From Muricauda sp. MAR_2010_75 (GTDB lineage Bacteria > Bacteroidota > Bacteroidia > Flavobacteriales > Flavobacteriaceae): a stretch of 64,000 nt of DNA. Shown here in pieces: positions 46,026 through 54,715 of the stretch; positions within the stretch are counted from its first letter, which is position 1; each line of letters starts with the position of its first letter. Position numbers and translations under genes: made by a program. Location: contig NZ_JQNJ01000001.1 in NCBI RefSeq assembly GCF_000745185.1, forward strand, positions 3,702,501 to 3,766,500. Reading direction: 5' to 3'. Below the pieces are notes generated by a model. The model did no database searches and had not been told where the DNA came from. It saw nothing but the letters and a program-made list of their open reading frames with translations.

Positions 46026-49000
46026 ATGGGACACTACTACAAATTCTGTTCTGCATTTCTTCTATCCCTTATTTTTTCTCTTTCATTATTCGCTCAAAAA
46101 CCTGACCCATCCCCTTATGCTGGTTTGGAATTCAGAAGTGTTGGGCCTGCATTGACCTCGGGACGTATAGCCGATATTGCCATTCATCCAACCAATGAAA
46201 ACATCTCGTATGTTGCCGTAGGTTCCGGTGGTGTTTGGAAAACTACAAACGCAGGAGTCACTTGGACCCCTATTTTTGATGAACAATCCAGCTATTCCAT
46301 TGGATGTGTAACCATTGATTCCAACAACCCCAGTACCATTTGGGTAGGAACAGGTGAAAATGTGGGAGGCAGGCATGTTGGTTTTGGTGATGGTGTCTAT
46401 GTTAGCCATGATGAAGGCGAAACTTGGGAAAACACTGGGCTAAAGACCTCAGAGCATATTTCCAAGATTATTGTCCATCCAGAGAATTCAAATATTGTGT
46501 GGGTGGCCGCGCAAGGGCCACTTTGGGCCAAAGGAGGAGAGCGAGGCTTTTATAAAACCACAGATGGCGGAAAAACCTGGAACAGAACACTCGGTAACAG
46601 CGAATGGACAGGAGTTACCGATATTGTAATGGATCCCACTGATCCAGATGTCCTTTACGCTGCAACTTGGGATCGTCATAGAACGGTTGCTGCTTATATG
46701 GGAGGCGGACCTGGGTCTGGAATCCATAAAAGTACCGATGGAGGGGATACTTGGACCGAATTGACAAACGGCATTCCAACTTCAAATTTGGGAAAGATTG
46801 GTTTGGCCATTTCACCTTTTGACCACGAAACCGTTTATGCGGCCATTGAATTGGACCGAAAAAAAGGAGGATTGTACATTACCGAAAATGGTGGTGCTTC
46901 TTGGACCAAGCAATCCGATGCAGTTTCAGGAGGAACAGGACCCCATTACTATCAAGAATTATACGCCTCTCCACATCATGAAGGAAGACTTTATTTGATG
47001 AGTTATATTGTATTGATTTCCAATGACCATGGAAAAACATTTATCCAAATGAATGAAGATAAAAAGCATGTGGACAGTCATGCTATGGCCTTTAAAAAAT
47101 CTGACCCAGACTATGTGCTTTTTGGAACTGATGGAGGTTTGTATGAATCTTATGATCACACCAAAACTTGGCGGTTTTTTGATAATCTTCCTGTAACCCA
47201 ATACTATAAAATTGCAGTTGATGATTCAACTCCTTTCTACAATATCTACGGAGGCACTCAGGACAATGGCTCCCATGGTGGGCCATCCCAAACCAAAAAC
47301 CAGGCTGGGATATTGAACTCCGATTGGTGGATAACTCTGGGAGCTGATGGACATCAATCCGCCACGGAACCCGGAAATCCAGACATCACCTACGGTGAGT
47401 TTCAACAAGGATGGCTATGGCGAATTGACCAAACCACGGGTGAAACTGTTTTTGTACAACCACAGCCCAAAGCAGGCGAACCCCATGAACGTTTTAATTG
47501 GGACGCCCCCATATTGGTAAGCCCACACAAACCCGAACGTATTTATTTTGCCTCATACCGCGTATGGAAATCGGAAAATAGGGGGGATGACTGGACCCCG
47601 ATCTCACCAGACCTTACCAGAAATGAGGAGCGTCTGACCCTTCCTATCATGGGTGGCCAACAAAGTTGGGACAATCCTTGGGATGTAGATGCCATGTCCA
47701 ATTATAATACCATCACTTCTTTAGCCGAATCCCCGGTTCAAGAAGGGCTCATTTATGCGGGTACGGATGATGGCCTTCTTCAGGTTACCGAAGATGGAGG
47801 CAACACCTGGCGAAAAATCATGATGGGCAGCATTAAGGGAGTCCCAAGTAGGGCATTCGTCAACGATGTAAGGGCCGACCTGTACGATGCCAATACCGTT
47901 TATTTGGTTCTGGACAATCACAAGGAAGGAGATTTTAAGCCTTACCTGCTCAAAAGCACGGACAAAGGCAACAGTTGGACCTTTATCAACGGAAATTTAC
48001 CGAAACGTTTGATTACATGGCGAATTGTACAAGACCACAAAAAGAAGGACATGTTTTTTGCTGCTACGGAATTTGGTATCTATTTTACCAATAACGGGGG
48101 AAATACCTGGACAAAACTGGATGGGGGAGTACCCACAATTTCTTTTAGGGATGTTACCATTCAAAGAAGGGAAGATGATTTGGTCGGAGGTTCCTTTGGT
48201 CGTGGTATTTATATTTTGGATGATATTTCACCGCTACGGGATTTCAATCCATCCACAAAAGAGCCTACGCTGTTTGCCGTAAAACCGGCTTATTGGTATA
48301 TGGAAAGGGAGGCAGTTTACGGGCAAGGCCATTCTGAATATGCGGCTAAAAATCCACCCTACGGGGCCACATTTACCTATTATCTACCCGAAAAACTAAA
48401 ATCCTTAAAAGAAGAAAGAACCGAAAAAGAAAAAGAGCTCACCAAACAAAAGGCCAATATTCCTTTCCCCGGTTGGGACAAACTTGAAAATGAAACCCTT
48501 CAGGAAGAACCCACTTTGGTACTTTTGGTAAAGGACAGTTCCGGAAAAGTGGTCAACACTGTGGATGGAACCAACAAAAAAGGGTTTAATCGAGTTGCCT
48601 GGGATTTATCCTATGCGGAGCGAAATGGCATCCCATTGGAAGAGTCCAGTGGCGGAGGGGATGAAGAATTTTTGCCATCGCCCTACAAAGCCACACCCGG
48701 AACCTATTCCGTGGAATTGTACCAAAGGGTGGATGGAGAGTTGAAGCAGCTTTCCAGTGCCCAGAGCTTTGAAGTAAAACCTTTGGGTGAAGGTGCACTT
48801 CCCGCTAAACCTGTCACTGAAATTGATGCGTTCCGAGATAGGTTCCAGATGTTCCAGCAAGATCTTACCGCAACCACTACCGTATTGCAAAAAAGTTTAC
48901 AAAAAGTGGATGCCATGAAACGGGCCATGGAACAAGCCGAAAGCCCCAGCACATCGCTTTCCAACAAAATTTTTGAAGCAAAATCCCAATTATCAGCTTT

Positions 49001-49277
49001 AAACATTAAAATGAATGGAAATCCGGCCAAAAATGAAATAGGGGAGCGGAACCCTCCTTTACCTAGCGACGGTGTATTTATTGGAACCGTAGCGCTCGGG
49101 AATACCTATGGACCAACTGGAAACCAAAAGGCAGCTGTGAATAGGGCGGACGCCCAGTTGCAGGACATCAAAAAAGAATTGTCCGTATTGGTCAACAGCA
49201 CATTGCCCGCGTTGGAGTCTGAATTAAAAGCTACGGGAGCACCATGGATTGAAGGTCAAGGGCTTATCAAAAACTAA
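46026..49277 (+). CDS. Secreted BNR/sortilin-like beta-propeller protein
   Basis: This 1083-aa exported protein (signal ending LFAQK) has about ten BNR or VPS10/sortilin-type repeats. Each has the Asp-box pattern S/T-x-D-x-G-x-T-W, for example TTNAGVTWTP, SHDEGETWE, TTDGGKTWNR, STDGGDTWTE, TENGGASWTK, TEDGGNTWRK, STDKGNSWTF and TNNGGNTWTKL. Residues from about 760 form a long charged linker and C-terminal beta segments with QASFEVKPL-type edges. Such large periplasmic or surface propellers often bind glycans or proteins in Bacteroidota, but no ligand is known. It is followed 5 bp later by a methyltransferase-like gene. Confidence 0.85.
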   Translation: MGHYYKFCSAFLLSLIFSLSLFAQKPDPSPYAGLEFRSVGPALTSGRIADIAIHPTNENISYVAVGSGGVWKTTNAGVTWTPIFDEQSSYSIGCVTIDSNNPSTIWVGTGENVGGRHVGFGDGVYVSHDEGETWENTGLKTSEHISKIIVHPENSNIVWVAAQGPLWAKGGERGFYKTTDGGKTWNRTLGNSEWTGVTDIVMDPTDPDVLYAATWDRHRTVAAYMGGGPGSGIHKSTDGGDTWTELTNGIPTSNLGKIGLAISPFDHETVYAAIELDRKKGGLYITENGGASWTKQSDAVSGGTGPHYYQELYASPHHEGRLYLMSYIVLISNDHGKTFIQMNEDKKHVDSHAMAFKKSDPDYVLFGTDGGLYESYDHTKTWRFFDNLPVTQYYKIAVDDSTPFYNIYGGTQDNGSHGGPSQTKNQAGILNSDWWITLGADGHQSATEPGNPDITYGEFQQGWLWRIDQTTGETVFVQPQPKAGEPHERFNWDAPILVSPHKPERIYFASYRVWKSENRGDDWTPISPDLTRNEERLTLPIMGGQQSWDNPWDVDAMSNYNTITSLAESPVQEGLIYAGTDDGLLQVTEDGGNTWRKIMMGSIKGVPSRAFVNDVRADLYDANTVYLVLDNHKEGDFKPYLLKSTDKGNSWTFINGNLPKRLITWRIVQDHKKKDMFFAATEFGIYFTNNGGNTWTKLDGGVPTISFRDVTIQRREDDLVGGSFGRGIYILDDISPLRDFNPSTKEPTLFAVKPAYWYMEREAVYGQGHSEYAAKNPPYGATFTYYLPEKLKSLKEERTEKEKELTKQKANIPFPGWDKLENETLQEEPTLVLLVKDSSGKVVNTVDGTNKKGFNRVAWDLSYAERNGIPLEESSGGGDEEFLPSPYKATPGTYSVELYQRVDGELKQLSSAQSFEVKPLGEGALPAKPVTEIDAFRDRFQMFQQDLTATTTVLQKSLQKVDAMKRAMEQAESPSTSLSNKIFEAKSQLSALNIKMNGNPAKNEIGERNPPLPSDGVFIGTVALGNTYGPTGNQKAAVNRADAQLQDIKKELSVLVNSTLPALESELKATGAPWIEGQGLIKN

Positions 49278-49282
49278 AGACT

Positions 49283-49933
49283 ATGACATTTTTCCGTTCC
49301 TCCTTGATCATTTGTATTTGTTCGGTGTTTGGATTACAGGCACAATACACCGAATCGGATTGGGAGGAACGGGACAAATGGATGAAAACCCAATCTTTAC
49401 TTGCCTTGACCGCAGTGGAAGTGGGAGACAAGGTGGCCGATATTGGTTGCCACGAAGGCTATTTGAGCATACATTTGGCCAAAAAGGTGTCCGAAACCGG
49501 AAGAGTATATGCAGTGGACATTCGCGAGGATCGCTTGGAGAAGCTACGAACCAACGCACAGGACAGAAATCTTGGTAATATCATCACCATTTTGGGCGAT
49601 ACCAATAATCCAAAATTGCCGGAAGGCGAGTTGGATGCTGTTTTCATTTTTGATACATATCACGAAATGGATGCCCATGAAGAAATCCTTCAACATGTAA
49701 AACGTGCCCTGAAACCTGGAGGGCAACTCATGGTCATGGAAAAACTCAAAGATTGGGTGCGTGGCAAATCCAGGGAACGACAAGTATCTTCGCACTCTTT
49801 GGGCATTGAATATGTCCGAGAAGAATTAAAGCAAGCTGGCCTCACTATAGTTTCTGAAATAGAAGACCACGGCGATTGGGAGCGGGAAACCGATAAGCAA
49901 ATGTGGGTAATCCTCGCTCAAAAATCAGATTAG
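49283..49933 (+). CDS. SAM-dependent methyltransferase-fold protein with signal peptide
   Basis: This 216-aa protein has a class I methyltransferase fold: VGDKVADIGCHEGYLSIHLAKKV (motif I) and VYAVDIREDRLEKL, with LDAVFIFDTYHEM and LKPGGQLMVMEKLKD further on. It starts with a Sec-type signal (SSLIICICSVFGLQAQY), which would place a SAM enzyme in the periplasm where SAM is not expected. Either the N-terminal helix is a membrane anchor facing the cytosol, or the fold is used without SAM. It lies 5 bp after the BNR protein and is probably co-transcribed. Confidence 0.8.
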   Translation: MTFFRSSLIICICSVFGLQAQYTESDWEERDKWMKTQSLLALTAVEVGDKVADIGCHEGYLSIHLAKKVSETGRVYAVDIREDRLEKLRTNAQDRNLGNIITILGDTNNPKLPEGELDAVFIFDTYHEMDAHEEILQHVKRALKPGGQLMVMEKLKDWVRGKSRERQVSSHSLGIEYVREELKQAGLTIVSEIEDHGDWERETDKQMWVILAQKSD

Positions 49934-49942
49934 CAAGAATAC

Positions 49943-50449
49943 CTACTCACGCTTAACGTACACATAACTTTGAATTCCGGGTAAATCAGCACCTACGTTT
50001 TTGATGAGTCGATGACCACTAAAACTATTTGTAAGCTGGCCGCCGTCAACACTAAGGGTGCCCAAAGTACTGCTGCCCTGAAACGTAATTTGGTTGCCGC
50101 TTACAACCCAAGCACCAGTACCTATTGTTGTATTATCTGTGCATTGGGCAGAATATTGCCCTCCAGTAATGCCTGTCACGGAAATTGCAGTCTGTTCAAA
50201 AATCCATACACTATCTCCATCAATCAAAATAGTTCCAGAAATACAATCCAATTCATCCATCAGATTTGTGGAGGAGGTGCCGTCCATGTCAATATCCTGT
50301 GCAGAACTCACATTGACTTCGGCCAAATCCCATATCCCGATTACCTGTACTTCATCAGCCACCATGTCATCACCGCTATCATCACTACCGCAGGATACCA
50401 TCAGGAAAATGAAAAATAAACAGGAGAAAACGACTCTAATTTTTTCCAT
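49943..50449 (-). CDS. Lipocalin-like lipoprotein
   Basis: This 168-aa lipoprotein (FLMVSCGSDDSG) has an acidic linker followed by a compact beta domain, VIGIWDLAEVNVSS, ISGTILIDGDSVWIFEQTAIS, GAWVVSGNQITFQG and SFSGHRLIKNV, a pattern common to lipocalin-like DUF domains of Flavobacteriia. A disulphide could link two of the Cys residues. Function unknown. Confidence 0.75.
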   Translation of the reverse strand: MEKIRVVFSCLFFIFLMVSCGSDDSGDDMVADEVQVIGIWDLAEVNVSSAQDIDMDGTSSTNLMDELDCISGTILIDGDSVWIFEQTAISVTGITGGQYSAQCTDNTTIGTGAWVVSGNQITFQGSSTLGTLSVDGGQLTNSFSGHRLIKNVGADLPGIQSYVYVKRE

Positions 50450-50602
50450 AACTCAATTGTTTGGTTCAAGTAAAACATCTGTTAAATAACACAAATCAGG
50501 ATGTAATATTTTAAAAAGGTTGCATTTTATCGATAACTCATTACTAAAAACACTAAATAACATTGCAGTTCGTTAGTGCAACGTAACCCATAATCCAACA
50601 AC

Positions 50603-51388
50603 ATGAACAGAACAATACAGAAAATCTGTGCCATTGTCTTTTTAAGCCTTGCTGTGCTTTTTGTACAATCCTGTAGTGACGATGCTAAATCTGTTACCGA
50701 ACAGGAACTGACACAGGCCGAGGTAAAGACCATTTTAATAACAGATGATATATCTGGTATAGCCGATAATGCCTTGGCAGAACTTTTTGCAGGTGACGGT
50801 ACTACTACAAAAACAGCAAAGGCCAATGACTGCTATGTGGCGGAGTATACCGAGACCGGATTTGTGGCCACGTTTAACAACTGTGTGCTGAATGGAACCG
50901 ACAATGTGAACGGTACCGTGACCGCAACGTACGAAATGGCAGGAGAAACTGCCTCCTTTGCAGTAACTTTCACCGATTTTTATGTAGGTGACATAAAGCT
51001 CAACGGAACCAGGGACTTTGTTGTCAACGGTGATATGGAAGGAAATTCCTTTTCTTTCACGGTAACCAGCAATATGACCATAGAATTGGCGGATGGCAGC
51101 ATTATTGAAGAGACTGGGAACAAAACGTTCACTTTCACTTTTGGTGAAAGTCTTGACAACATCACAATTGGTCTCTCTGGAACCTGGACCATCAAGTCCG
51201 ATGGCAATACCTATTCCATTGAGAGCGATGGTGTACAGGCCGATGCCCAATGCGGGAACTTCACTACGGGCACCATGACCATTTCCAAGATTGGTTTGGT
51301 AGTGACCGTTGATTTTGGTGATGGCGGATGTGATGACAAAGCAACTTTAATCTATCCCGACGGCACAACTGAGGAAATAACCATTTAG
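50603..51388 (+). CDS. Hypothetical beta-rich lipoprotein
   Basis: This 261-aa lipoprotein (LFVQSCSDDAKS) has a central region of repeated amphipathic strands with Asn-Gly turns (FNNCVLNGTDNVNGTVTATYEM, VKLNGTRDFVVNGDMEGNSFSFTVTSN, LSGTWTIKSDGNTYSIESDG). Three or four cysteines occur around residues 72, 93, 212 and 242. I do not recognise a family. A strong terminator follows it. Confidence 0.7.
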   Translation: MNRTIQKICAIVFLSLAVLFVQSCSDDAKSVTEQELTQAEVKTILITDDISGIADNALAELFAGDGTTTKTAKANDCYVAEYTETGFVATFNNCVLNGTDNVNGTVTATYEMAGETASFAVTFTDFYVGDIKLNGTRDFVVNGDMEGNSFSFTVTSNMTIELADGSIIEETGNKTFTFTFGESLDNITIGLSGTWTIKSDGNTYSIESDGVQADAQCGNFTTGTMTISKIGLVVTVDFGDGGCDDKATLIYPDGTTEEITI

Positions 51389-51410
51389 AAGTATTTCCCA
51401 TACGAATATG

Positions 51411-51440
51411 AAAGCATCGATGAAAGTCGATGCTTTTTTT
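51411..51440 (+). terminator. Rho-independent terminator
   Basis: AAAGCATCGA and TCGATGCTTT form a perfect 10-bp stem with a 6-base loop, followed by a T run (TTTTT). It ends the transcript of the lipoprotein gene at 50603-51388. Confidence 0.92.
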
Positions 51441-51509
51441 GTTTACCAACTTTCTACAATGCCCTAATTTGGGTTTGATTATATTTATGGAAATCATTTG
51501 AACTTGACC

Positions 51510-52880
51510 ATGGTACAGGAAATTGTAAACGCCCAAAACGAATTTTTTGCGACCCAGAAAACCAAGGATGTTGTCTTTAGAAAACAATTCCTAAAACAGT
51601 TGAAGCAAGAAATCATTGCACAAGAGGATGCCATTTGCGATGCACTGTATGCTGACTTTAAAAAACCAAAGTTTGAATCACTGGCCACGGAGACCCAATT
51701 GGTACTTGCAGAATTGGGCTATGCCATAAAAAACATAGAGCGATGGAGTAGACCTGAACCCATTGAAACTTCTTGGACCAATTTTCCATCCAAAGATTGG
51801 ATACAGTCCGAGCCTTTTGGCAAGGTGTTGATCATTTCGCCTTGGAACTATCCCTTCATGCTAACTCTGGCACCGTTGGTGGGAGCATTGGCCGCTGGAA
51901 ATACCGCTGTTTTGAAGCCTTCGGAATTGAGCCCCAATACTTCACGGATCATTGCCAAAATCTTACAAAATGTTTTTCCCCCAGAATATGTTACCGTAAT
52001 GGAAGGGGGCGTGGAGACCTCACAAGCACTTTTGGCCGAAAAATGGGAATATATTTTCTTTACCGGGAGTACTCGGGTAGGTAAAATTGTTTACAAGAGC
52101 GCAGCAGAGCAGCTCACACCCGTTACCTTGGAACTCGGAGGTAAAAACCCTTGCATTGTGGACGAAACGGCCTCCCTAAAATTAGCCGCCAAGCGTATTG
52201 TATGGGGAAAATTCATCAATGCGGGACAAACCTGCATCGCTCCAGATTATATTTTGGCCCACAAAACGGTCAAGGAGCGGTTTGTGGAAGAACTCAAGCG
52301 TTACATTACTGATTTTTATGGGTCTGATATACAAAAATCCCCGGATTTTGCCCGAATCACCACCAAAAAACACTATCAGGAACTTAAAGAAATGCTTCAA
52401 GGGGAAAGTCTTCTTTTCGGGGGGAATTTTGATGATTCCGAAAAATACATTGAGCCTACCTTGGTGGATGAGCCGAAAATGAACAGTCAAATAATGGAAG
52501 GGGAGATTTTTGGTCCCATTTTACCCATTATTCCGTATGAAACGGAGGAAGATTTGCACCTGTACATTTCAAATTATGGAAAACCATTGGCTTTCTATTT
52601 ATTTTCCACGGATAAAAAGTTTCAAAAAAAGCTAATGTCCCGATATTCCTATGGCGGGGGAACCATCAACGATACCGTGGTGCATATTAGCAACAAACGA
52701 CTGCCTTTCGGTGGAGTGGGCACATCGGGAATAGGGGGGTACCATGGGAAACATTCCTTTGATTTGTTTTCACATAAAAAATCTATCGTAAAACGGGGCA
52801 ATTGGCTCGACATTCCTTTACGGTATGCGCCTTATAAGCTTCCTGATGCATGGGTGAAGCGGTTTAAACACCTGTTTTAG
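51510..52880 (+). CDS. Aldehyde dehydrogenase
   Basis: This 456-aa NAD(P)-dependent enzyme oxidises an aldehyde to an acid. Its length and details match class 3-like ALDH. The coenzyme-binding fold is around VLIISPWNYPFMLTLAPLVGALAAGN, the general base Glu is in VTLELGGKNPCIV, and the catalytic Cys is in INAGQTCIAPDY. The ATG at 51510 was taken; a TTG four codons upstream is less likely. It stands alone behind a terminator. Confidence 0.93.
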   Translation: MVQEIVNAQNEFFATQKTKDVVFRKQFLKQLKQEIIAQEDAICDALYADFKKPKFESLATETQLVLAELGYAIKNIERWSRPEPIETSWTNFPSKDWIQSEPFGKVLIISPWNYPFMLTLAPLVGALAAGNTAVLKPSELSPNTSRIIAKILQNVFPPEYVTVMEGGVETSQALLAEKWEYIFFTGSTRVGKIVYKSAAEQLTPVTLELGGKNPCIVDETASLKLAAKRIVWGKFINAGQTCIAPDYILAHKTVKERFVEELKRYITDFYGSDIQKSPDFARITTKKHYQELKEMLQGESLLFGGNFDDSEKYIEPTLVDEPKMNSQIMEGEIFGPILPIIPYETEEDLHLYISNYGKPLAFYLFSTDKKFQKKLMSRYSYGGGTINDTVVHISNKRLPFGGVGTSGIGGYHGKHSFDLFSHKKSIVKRGNWLDIPLRYAPYKLPDAWVKRFKHLF

Positions 52881-53019
52881 TGGGCTTTTTTTATCAAATC
52901 CTCAAATTTGATGGTATCGTATTGAACACCAAACATTTATTTACTAATCAAAAGTTAAACTGTGGGATGATGAACCTATTTGGTGCTATATTTAGATAAA
53001 CACCAAAAACAATTGCACC

Positions 53020-53817
53020 ATGACCGCTAAAAACACCTCGAGCAAATATCGTATCTCTGTCTTATTGGACCTGTCCAAAAGCTCTGAACTTGTATTGACC
53101 AATGCCGTACAATTGGCCAAGACCCTAAATGGGTCAGTGGAGGTCTTTCATGTAAAACCGGCAGCAGATATCGTTAAACGTGAAAGTCAACTATCTGCCA
53201 TCCGCACCATTTATAAGGATGACCGGGATACCCGTTCCAAAATGCAGGATTTGATTCGCTCCATAGAACAAGAGGAAGGAATTACACTTTCCTATAAATT
53301 GGAATATGGCAACGTAAAGAACCGGGTGAGGGACTATTTGGCTTTACAAAAACCCGATATTTTGGTCTTGGGCAAGCGAAGAGCCGGATTTTTTGGAGAA
53401 AGTATCACCGATTTTGTGATCAATGAAATCAATATCAATGTATTGATTACAGGAAAGGATGACAAATTCCACACCTTTAAAGACATTAATTTGGGCGTTT
53501 TTGGCAGCGGTCTTCGAGAAAATGGTCTAGAAATCATAAAAGATTTAAAACGCGACAGCGAAAAGCCTGTGCGTATTTTTAATATTAAGGGAAAAGTACA
53601 ACTCAGTGAACAAGAAATACATCCTTTGCAGAAAACGGTTTCCTATGTGTTTTCGGAAGGTGCCAATGCCTTGGATGGCTTGGTGAGCTATGTATCGCGT
53701 ACCAATACACAACTGTTATGTGTTCCCAAAAGCCAAAGTAAAACCTTGGCGTTTCAGACCAGTCCGGCAAAGCAGGTGTTGCGCAAAGCCAACGTACCGA
53801 TTTTTATTATGGCATAG
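53020..53817 (+). CDS. Universal stress protein (UspA family), two-domain
   Basis: This 265-aa protein has an N-terminal USP domain (YRISVLLDLSKSSELVLTNAVQLAKTLNG) with KPDILVLGKRRAGF and the nucleotide-binding-like tail GESITDFVINEININVLIT, and a second more diverged domain from about 150 (NLGVFGSGLRENGLEIIKDL, ending SPAKQVLRKANVPIFIMA). Tandem USP proteins take part in stress adaptation. It is the last host gene before the element described below; its stop is 52 bp from the dif-like site. Confidence 0.87.
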   Translation: MTAKNTSSKYRISVLLDLSKSSELVLTNAVQLAKTLNGSVEVFHVKPAADIVKRESQLSAIRTIYKDDRDTRSKMQDLIRSIEQEEGITLSYKLEYGNVKNRVRDYLALQKPDILVLGKRRAGFFGESITDFVINEININVLITGKDDKFHTFKDINLGVFGSGLRENGLEIIKDLKRDSEKPVRIFNIKGKVQLSEQEIHPLQKTVSYVFSEGANALDGLVSYVSRTNTQLLCVPKSQSKTLAFQTSPAKQVLRKANVPIFIMA

Positions 53818-53868
53818 AAGGCATAAAAGGGGAGTTTTTAATAGCTTCCCTTAGCTTTAAAACTTTTT

Positions 53869-53896
53869 ATTTTACATAATGTGGATTATAGTACAA
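53869..53896. other. dif-like XerCD recombination site candidate (attachment site)
   Basis: A 28-bp site has left arm ATTTTACATAA (53869-53879), a 6-bp centre TGTGGA and right arm TTATAGTACAA (53886-53896). Compared with the E. coli dif site it matches at 17 of 28 positions, and at 13 of 15 in the inner CATAA-TGTNNA-TTAT core. It lies in a 100-bp gap between a host universal stress gene and the terminator of the element. By hand estimate a 13/15 match would occur by chance about 0.1 times in the window at equal base frequencies, more in AT-rich DNA. Confidence 0.5.
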
Positions 53897-53906
53897 ATAG
53901 GCGATT

Positions 53907-53931
53907 AAAAAAAAGTGGAATCAAAATCCAC
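53907..53931 (-). terminator. Rho-independent terminator of the left mini-operon
   Basis: On the minus strand GTGGA and TCCAC pair across a 7-base loop, followed by eight T residues (the A run at 53907-53914). The right stem arm overlaps the last codons of the 25-aa gene. It ends leftward transcription just inside the element. Confidence 0.8.
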
Positions 53932-53998
53932 CTTGCCAATCTATGCCAATTTCCTGTAACATCAAATCCATTTCGATTAAAAACAGTACTCTTTTCAT
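53921..53998 (-). CDS. Miniprotein of 25 residues
   Basis: This frame starts in an ATGA overlap with the stop of the upstream gene and reads MKRVLFLIEMDLMLQEIGID and so on to GGF. It ends within the terminator hairpin. The overlap and the operon position are the only support. It could be a chance frame. Function is unknown. Confidence 0.35.
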   Translation of the reverse strand: MKRVLFLIEMDLMLQEIGIDWQGGF

Positions 53999-54222
53999 GA
54001 TTTTTCGCCTTTTGTAAAGATTTGGTCAATACCCTTGTAGTATTCTCCCATAAAAAAATCGAATTTTTCTTTAGGAATATCCACATCAGGATTTTGGTTC
54101 TTTACGTAATTGACCAATCTACAGTAAAGAACATTTTGTAAATCCCTCACATTTTCGGCATCACCTTTGAAATCCAAATGCGGTGACCCGTGAAACTCTG
54201 GCTGATTATTGACTAAAGCCAT
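53995..54222 (-). CDS. Hypothetical 75-aa protein of the left mini-operon
   Basis: This small acidic-basic mixed protein starts MALVNNQPEFHGSPHLDFKGDAEN and ends YKGIDQIFTKGEKS. It is predicted to be mostly helical in the middle (LQNVLYCRLVNYVKNQ) and has a single Cys. No family is recognised. It is 1 bp from the gene before it and 4 bp overlapping with the one after it. Confidence 0.65.
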   Translation of the reverse strand: MALVNNQPEFHGSPHLDFKGDAENVRDLQNVLYCRLVNYVKNQNPDVDIPKEKFDFFMGEYYKGIDQIFTKGEKS

Positions 54223-54223
54223 A

Positions 54224-54430
54224 TCACTGAATCAAAAAGACGGTTTCGTCAGGAAAGACAAAAACAGATTCCTTCGTATCACCATTAATCAAATAATGGT
54301 CGGGTATATTAATACCCATATACGAATAAGCCTCTACAAACAAAATTGTATTGACCGAAAACCGTTCGTGCCAATTTTCCTTTTGAAATTCCATGCCAAC
54401 TTTTAGCTCTTTTCCTGTTATGGGTTCCAT
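54224..54430 (-). CDS. Hypothetical 68-aa protein of the left mini-operon
   Basis: The start MEPITGKELKVGMEF at 54430 overlaps the 3' end of the 39-aa gene by 13 bases. The protein has a central hydrophobic stretch (RFSVNTILFVEAYSYMGINIP) and a beta-like end (ESVFVFPDETVFLI). The frame continues upstream but that part makes no sense as protein. Unknown family. Confidence 0.6.
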   Translation of the reverse strand: MEPITGKELKVGMEFQKENWHERFSVNTILFVEAYSYMGINIPDHYLINGDTKESVFVFPDETVFLIQ

Positions 54431-54537
54431 CTGTCTTGCAAAATGTTCACAACAAAAAGCGCAAAAGCTATCCCTATACAGGCAAAGACAATGCAAATGA
54501 GTACTAAATCAGTACCGCAAAAACATCTAAGAGGCAT
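54418..54537 (-). CDS. 39-aa single-span membrane miniprotein
   Basis: This frame, missed by length-based gene calling, reads MPLRCFCGTDLVLI, then a strong transmembrane helix through residues 10-32, and ends in LQDRWNP. It overlaps the 62-aa gene's stop by 11 bp and the 68-aa gene's start by 13 bp. The overlap pattern and the helix argue for a real gene. It may act in the inner membrane, for example as a lysis or assembly factor. Confidence 0.55.
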   Translation of the reverse strand: MPLRCFCGTDLVLICIVFACIGIAFALFVVNILQDRWNP

Positions 54538-54715
54538 CTTTTATAGTTCCATTTGGCTCCAATTGCTTTTGCTGCAAATCCTTCAATGAATAAGAATCAT
54601 AGAAGTTTTTGTGCTTGTTGTACAAAGCTGATTCAAAAGCAACCAAATTGATGTCTTTTGGAACTTTCAAAATGTAAGGTTTACCTTGGTACGGTGTAAT
54701 TAAATATTCTAACAT
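54527..54715 (-). CDS. Hypothetical 62-aa protein, first gene of the left mini-operon
   Basis: This protein reads MLEYLITPYQGKPYILKVPKD and ends KQLEPNGTIKDAS. It starts with a beta hairpin and then a basic helical part (SALYNKHKNFYDSYSL). It is the first of five tiny genes transcribed leftward from the structured non-coding region. No family is recognised. Confidence 0.62.
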   Translation of the reverse strand: MLEYLITPYQGKPYILKVPKDINLVAFESALYNKHKNFYDSYSLKDLQQKQLEPNGTIKDAS

